Below, piece by piece: positions 5,475-7,518 of a stretch of 7,518 nt of DNA (position 1 is the first letter of the stretch; every line of letters begins with the position of its first letter). The DNA comes from Armatimonadota bacterium. Lineage in GTDB: Bacteria > Armatimonadota > Armatimonadia > Armatimonadales > Armatimonadaceae. The stretch spans positions 1 through 7,518 of the forward strand of contig JACMIS010000572.1 of NCBI GenBank assembly GCA_014381035.1, given 5' to 3'. Both the position numbers and the translations under genes were made by a program. Below the pieces are notes generated by a model that searched no databases, was not told the origin of the DNA, and saw nothing but the letters and a program-made list of their open reading frames with translations.

Positions 5475-6827
5475 CTCCATCTCCTCCGCCTCTTCGGCGG
5501 TTTCCGGGGCTTCGTCGTCAATGTAGTCGAACTCTACGTCGCGGATACGAACGGTGTCGCCTTCCGCCGCGCCTGCCGCCGCGAGTTTGCGGAACACGCC
5601 CAACCGTTCCAGACGCCGTTGCAGGCGTCGGACCGCCATTTCGTTGTCCATGTCGGTCATGGCGATGATCCGCTCCAGTGCCTTGCCCGAGACCACGAGT
5701 ACGTTGGCGTCGTCGCGCTCGACCTTGAACTTCTTCGGATCGTCGTCGGAAGTTTGTGCTTGCGGCGTGATGTACACGATACCAGAGGGAATACCGCTCT
5801 CCGCCGTCGCCGACTTGTCGCGGGGGGTCTCTTCCAGCTTCTGGTGGACGTGCCAGATGAGCGGGGTAATATTGTCCCCGGTAACGGACGAGATCGGGAA
5901 CACGGTCATTCCGAGGTTCTCGAAATGCGTTTTGTATCGCTCGACAACGCCCTCTTCTGTGATGATATCCGTGCGCGAAAGGGCGATCACCTGGGGCAGT
6001 GCGGCAAGCTCCGCGCTCCACTCGGCGAGTTCGTTATTGATGATGCGATAATCCTCTAACGGATCGCGCCCGGTCATGCCGGAAATATCCACCAGATGGA
6101 TCAGTACACGGGTTCGTTCCAGGTGCTTCAGGAATCGGATCCCGATACCCGCACCCTCGCTCGCGCCTTCGATCAGTCCGGGAATGTCCGCCATGACAAA
6201 GTTGGTATTGTCATCCACGCGCACGACGCCCAGATTCGGAACCAGCGTCGTAAACGCATAATCGGCGATCTTCGGCTTCGCGGCACTGACACGGGAAAGC
6301 AGGGTAGATTTTCCGACGTTCGGGAAGCCAAGAAGCCCCACATCAGCGAGGAGTTTCAGTTCCATCGAGACCTTGCGTTCTTCGCCTGGTTCGCCTTTCT
6401 CGGCGAAGGACGGTGCTTGCTGGATGGACGACACAAAGTGCTGGTTGCCCCGTCCGCCGCGCCCGCCCGCCGCGACTGTCTCGCGTTGCGGGTAGCGCAC
6501 CATATCGGCGATCACGGTGCCGGTGCCCAGGTCTTTGATCTGGGTACCGACCGGCACTTTCAGAATCAGGTCGCCGCCGTTCTTACCGGACTGTTTCTTG
6601 CCCAAGCCATCGCCGCCACGATCCGCTTTATAGATCTTGCCGGGACGAAACTCCAGCAGGGTGGACAGGTGCAGGCTGGTTTCCACATAAAAGGAACCGC
6701 CCCGTCCGCCGTCGCCGCCATCGGGACCGCCGCGTGGGACATGCTTTTCGCGCCGGAACGTCGTCGCCCCGTTGCCACCATCACCCGCCTTGAAATAAAC
6801 TTCTACCTCGTCAATAAATGTAGCCAT
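5472..6827 (-). CDS. obgE: Obg/CgtA GTPase, late 50S ribosome assembly
   Basis: An essential GTPase that binds 50S precursors and links ribosome assembly to nutrient and (p)ppGpp state. The 451 residues show three domains: the glycine-rich Obg domain (1-158; KAGDGGNG, GGPDGGDGGRGG, VAAGGRGGRGN), the G domain (about 160-330) and a C-terminal OCT domain (about 350-437; KFKVERDD, RRLQRRLERLGVFRKL, GDTVRIRDVEFDY), ending in a short acidic tail (EETA/EEAEEME type). G1 is GFPNVGKS (167-174) and G3 is DIPG (214-217). G4, normally NKxD, reads SRTD (284-287), and G5 reads SSVTG (313-317) instead of SAVTG. I chose ATG at 6825-6827 because GGAGG lies 6 nt before it; an in-frame TTG two codons earlier directly abuts the GGAGG. 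The preceding rpmA is separated by a terminator-like hairpin. Confidence 0.96.
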   Translation of the reverse strand: MATFIDEVEVYFKAGDGGNGATTFRREKHVPRGGPDGGDGGRGGSFYVETSLHLSTLLEFRPGKIYKADRGGDGLGKKQSGKNGGDLILKVPVGTQIKDLGTGTVIADMVRYPQRETVAAGGRGGRGNQHFVSSIQQAPSFAEKGEPGEERKVSMELKLLADVGLLGFPNVGKSTLLSRVSAAKPKIADYAFTTLVPNLGVVRVDDNTNFVMADIPGLIEGASEGAGIGIRFLKHLERTRVLIHLVDISGMTGRDPLEDYRIINNELAEWSAELAALPQVIALSRTDIITEEGVVERYKTHFENLGMTVFPISSVTGDNITPLIWHVHQKLEETPRDKSATAESGIPSGIVYITPQAQTSDDDPKKFKVERDDANVLVVSGKALERIIAMTDMDNEMAVRRLQRRLERLGVFRKLAAAGAAEGDTVRIRDVEFDYIDDEAPETAEEAEEME

Positions 6828-6833
6828 ATTCAA

Positions 6834-6838
6834 CCTCC
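6834..6838 (-). promoter_or_regulatory. Shine-Dalgarno GGAGG deciding the obgE start
   Basis: The minus strand reads GGAGG, TTGAAT, ATG. The 6-nt spacing supports the ATG at 6827 rather than the TTG at 6833. Confidence 0.8.
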
Positions 6839-6841
6839 GAC

Positions 6842-6879
6842 AAACAAACGACCCGAACCGCGCTACACGGTTCGGGTCG
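6842..6879 (-). terminator. Intrinsic terminator between rpmA and obgE
   Basis: On the minus strand CGACCCGAACCG (6879-6868) pairs perfectly with CGGTTCGGGTCG (6860-6849) across a 7-nt loop, and is followed by TTTGTTTG. The 12-bp GC-rich stem plus T-rich tail is a good Rho-independent terminator. It comes 29 nt after the rpmA stop codon and ends just before the obgE Shine-Dalgarno sequence, so obgE would depend on read-through or on a promoter hidden here. The hairpin could also act as an attenuator that lowers Obg relative to L21 and L27. Confidence 0.75.
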
Positions 6880-6908
6880 CATAAATATTACCTGAAAAAC
6901 GCTTCGGC

Positions 6909-7223
6909 TTATGCGGTAGCGGTTTCCGTGACGGGTGCTTCGGTCACCAGTGCGGCGTCCTTCGCGTAGGGGCTGGTCGTATAAACCGACACACGACGGT
7001 TCTTTTTGAACCCTTCGAACTTCACATAGCCGTCAATTTTGGCAAACAGTGTGTAGTCACGTCCCATACCGACGTTCGCGCCCGGATCGAACTCCGAACC
7101 GCGCTGCCGAACAATGATCGAACCGGCGGAAATATATTCGCCCGCGTACTCTTTCACACCAAGCATTTTGGGGTTCGAGTCACGACCGTTACGCGACGAA
7201 CCAACGCCTTTTTTATGTGCCAT
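6909..7223 (-). CDS. rpmA: 50S ribosomal protein L27
   Basis: L27 reaches towards the peptidyl transferase centre with its flexible N-terminus and helps place the tRNA ends. The sequence begins [16 protein letters not shown], the canonical mature N-terminus, so there is no cleaved leader as in Firmicutes. Further hallmarks: [33 protein letters not shown] (33-65) and VKFE. At 104 residues it is longer than the usual 85-95; the extra part is a small Ala/Thr/Glu/Val tail of about 17 residues ([17 protein letters not shown]) of no known function. GGAG lies about 10 nt before the ATG. It follows rplU by 89 bp, in the standard rplU-rpmA-obgE order. Confidence 0.97.
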   Translation of the reverse strand: MAHKKGVGSSRNGRDSNPKMLGVKEYAGEYISAGSIIVRQRGSEFDPGANVGMGRDYTLFAKIDGYVKFEGFKKNRRVSVYTTSPYAKDAALVTEAPVTETATA

Positions 7224-7250
7224 TTGTTAAAAACTCCGTTCCGTAATAAG

Positions 7251-7314
7251 TGGTTGGGTGGTTGGGTGGTTAGGAATCGGGAGTAATCCCAATCACCAAA
7301 TTACCTAACTACCT
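7251..7314. repeat. 64-bp octamer-phased element between rplU and rpmA
   Basis: Eight consecutive in-phase octamers: TGGTTGGG, TGGTTGGG, TGGTTAGG, AATCGGGA, then GTAATCCC, AATCACCA, AATTACCT, AACTACCT. The first three match a TGGTTGGG consensus, and the last three match its reverse complement, so the element is a degenerate inverted repeat around about 7282. Its right edge overlaps the rplU stop codon (7313-7315). The minus-strand reading GTAGTTAGG...ATTTGGTG.TTGGGA also matches the start of the obgE-nusB repeat, showing common origin. Confidence 0.75.
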
Positions 7315-7518
7315 ACGCCGCGATCTTGTCGATGCGAAGCGTGGTTTGTTCCTGGCGATGCCCGTAGTGTCGTTGCTCACCCTTCACCTTGACATAGGTG
7401 TAGCCGTGAATCTTGGGACCCTTGCCTTGCTTCACGATGGTCGCGGCGATGCTCACGCCCGCAACCGTCGGGGAACCGACTTTGGTCGTCTCGCCACCGA
7501 GGAACAATACATCGTCAA
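7313..7518 (-). CDS. rplU: 50S ribosomal protein L21, C-terminal part
   Basis: The gene runs off the right edge; 67 complete codons are visible, starting DDVLFLGGE. L21 binds 23S rRNA and contacts L20. Recognisable parts are the VLFLGGE strand, VGSPTVAGVSIAATIVKQGKGPKI, and the C-terminal YVKVKGEQRHYGHRQEQTTLRIDKI, matching the family's KYKxRKxYRRKxGHRQ...KI ending. The residues before the first visible initiator (TTG at 7507) continue the L21 pattern, so this is a truncated view of a normal gene and not a short gene. The TAG stop (7313-7315) is part of the adjoining octamer repeat. It is the first gene of the rplU-rpmA-obgE set. Confidence 0.95.
   Translation of the reverse strand, partial: DDVLFLGGETTKVGSPTVAGVSIAATIVKQGKGPKIHGYTYVKVKGEQRHYGHRQEQTTLRIDKIAA

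Noticed and set aside
6096..6884. 262-codon open frame on the plus strand, opposite obgE
   Set aside because: It is antisense to the well-conserved Obg gene, matches no family I know, and lacks a plausible Shine-Dalgarno sequence. Long open antisense frames are expected in GC-rich genes.
2813..7314. CRISPR array or transposon origin for the repeated intergenic sequences
   Set aside because: There are no spacer-sized regular intervals, no transposase gene and no target-site duplications; the units are degenerate octamers and hairpins.

Overview
This is a 7.5 kb stretch of a moderately GC-rich bacterial chromosome made almost entirely of housekeeping genes. All but one lie on the minus strand. 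In transcription order (right to left) they are rplU (C-terminal part only), rpmA, obgE, nusB, folD, a farnesyl/geranylgeranyl diphosphate synthase (ispA-type), prs, and a secreted protein with a sugar-binding-like domain. At the left edge a plus-strand gene ends: the glycine-rich tail of what is probably an RRM-type RNA-binding protein. It converges on the secreted-protein gene across a strong hairpin terminator.

The gene content and motif variants suggest a deep-branching, non-model phylum. Armatimonadota is my best guess, with Chloroflexota- or Deinococcota-like lineages less likely. This is inference from protein style and gene order; no 16S rRNA or other diagnostic marker is present.

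Region by region: 1-119, glycine-rich tail; 111-164, three tandem copies of an 18-bp unit that carries the stop codon; 181-219, terminator; 238-1710, secreted CBM9/DOMON-like and NEW3-like protein; 1812-2795, PRPP synthase; 2899-3795, polyprenyl synthase; 3875-4741, FolD; 4734-5333, NusB (8-nt overlap with folD); 5472-6827, Obg GTPase; 6849-6879, terminator hairpin; 6909-7223, L27; 7313-7518, L21 C-terminus. No gene-free stretch exceeds 300 bases.

The genes form a growth and translation block: ribosomal proteins with the ribosome-assembly GTPase Obg, the antitermination factor NusB, one-carbon metabolism (FolD), isoprenoid chain elongation and PRPP supply. The usual xseA-xseB pair between folD and ispA is absent.

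I see no undescribed defence system, mobile element or gene cluster. The most unusual signal is non-coding. A family of short, 8-nt-phased, TAGG/TTGGG-rich sequences, usually arranged as inverted repeats, begins at or next to the stop codons of rplU, obgE and ispA, and a copy is read in frame as the NusB C-terminal tail. In two cases the order is stop codon, inverted repeat, GGTACAAT box, next start codon. Also notable are non-canonical key motifs in Obg (G4 box SRTD instead of NKxD) and PRPP synthase (catalytic loop KTHP instead of KRRP).
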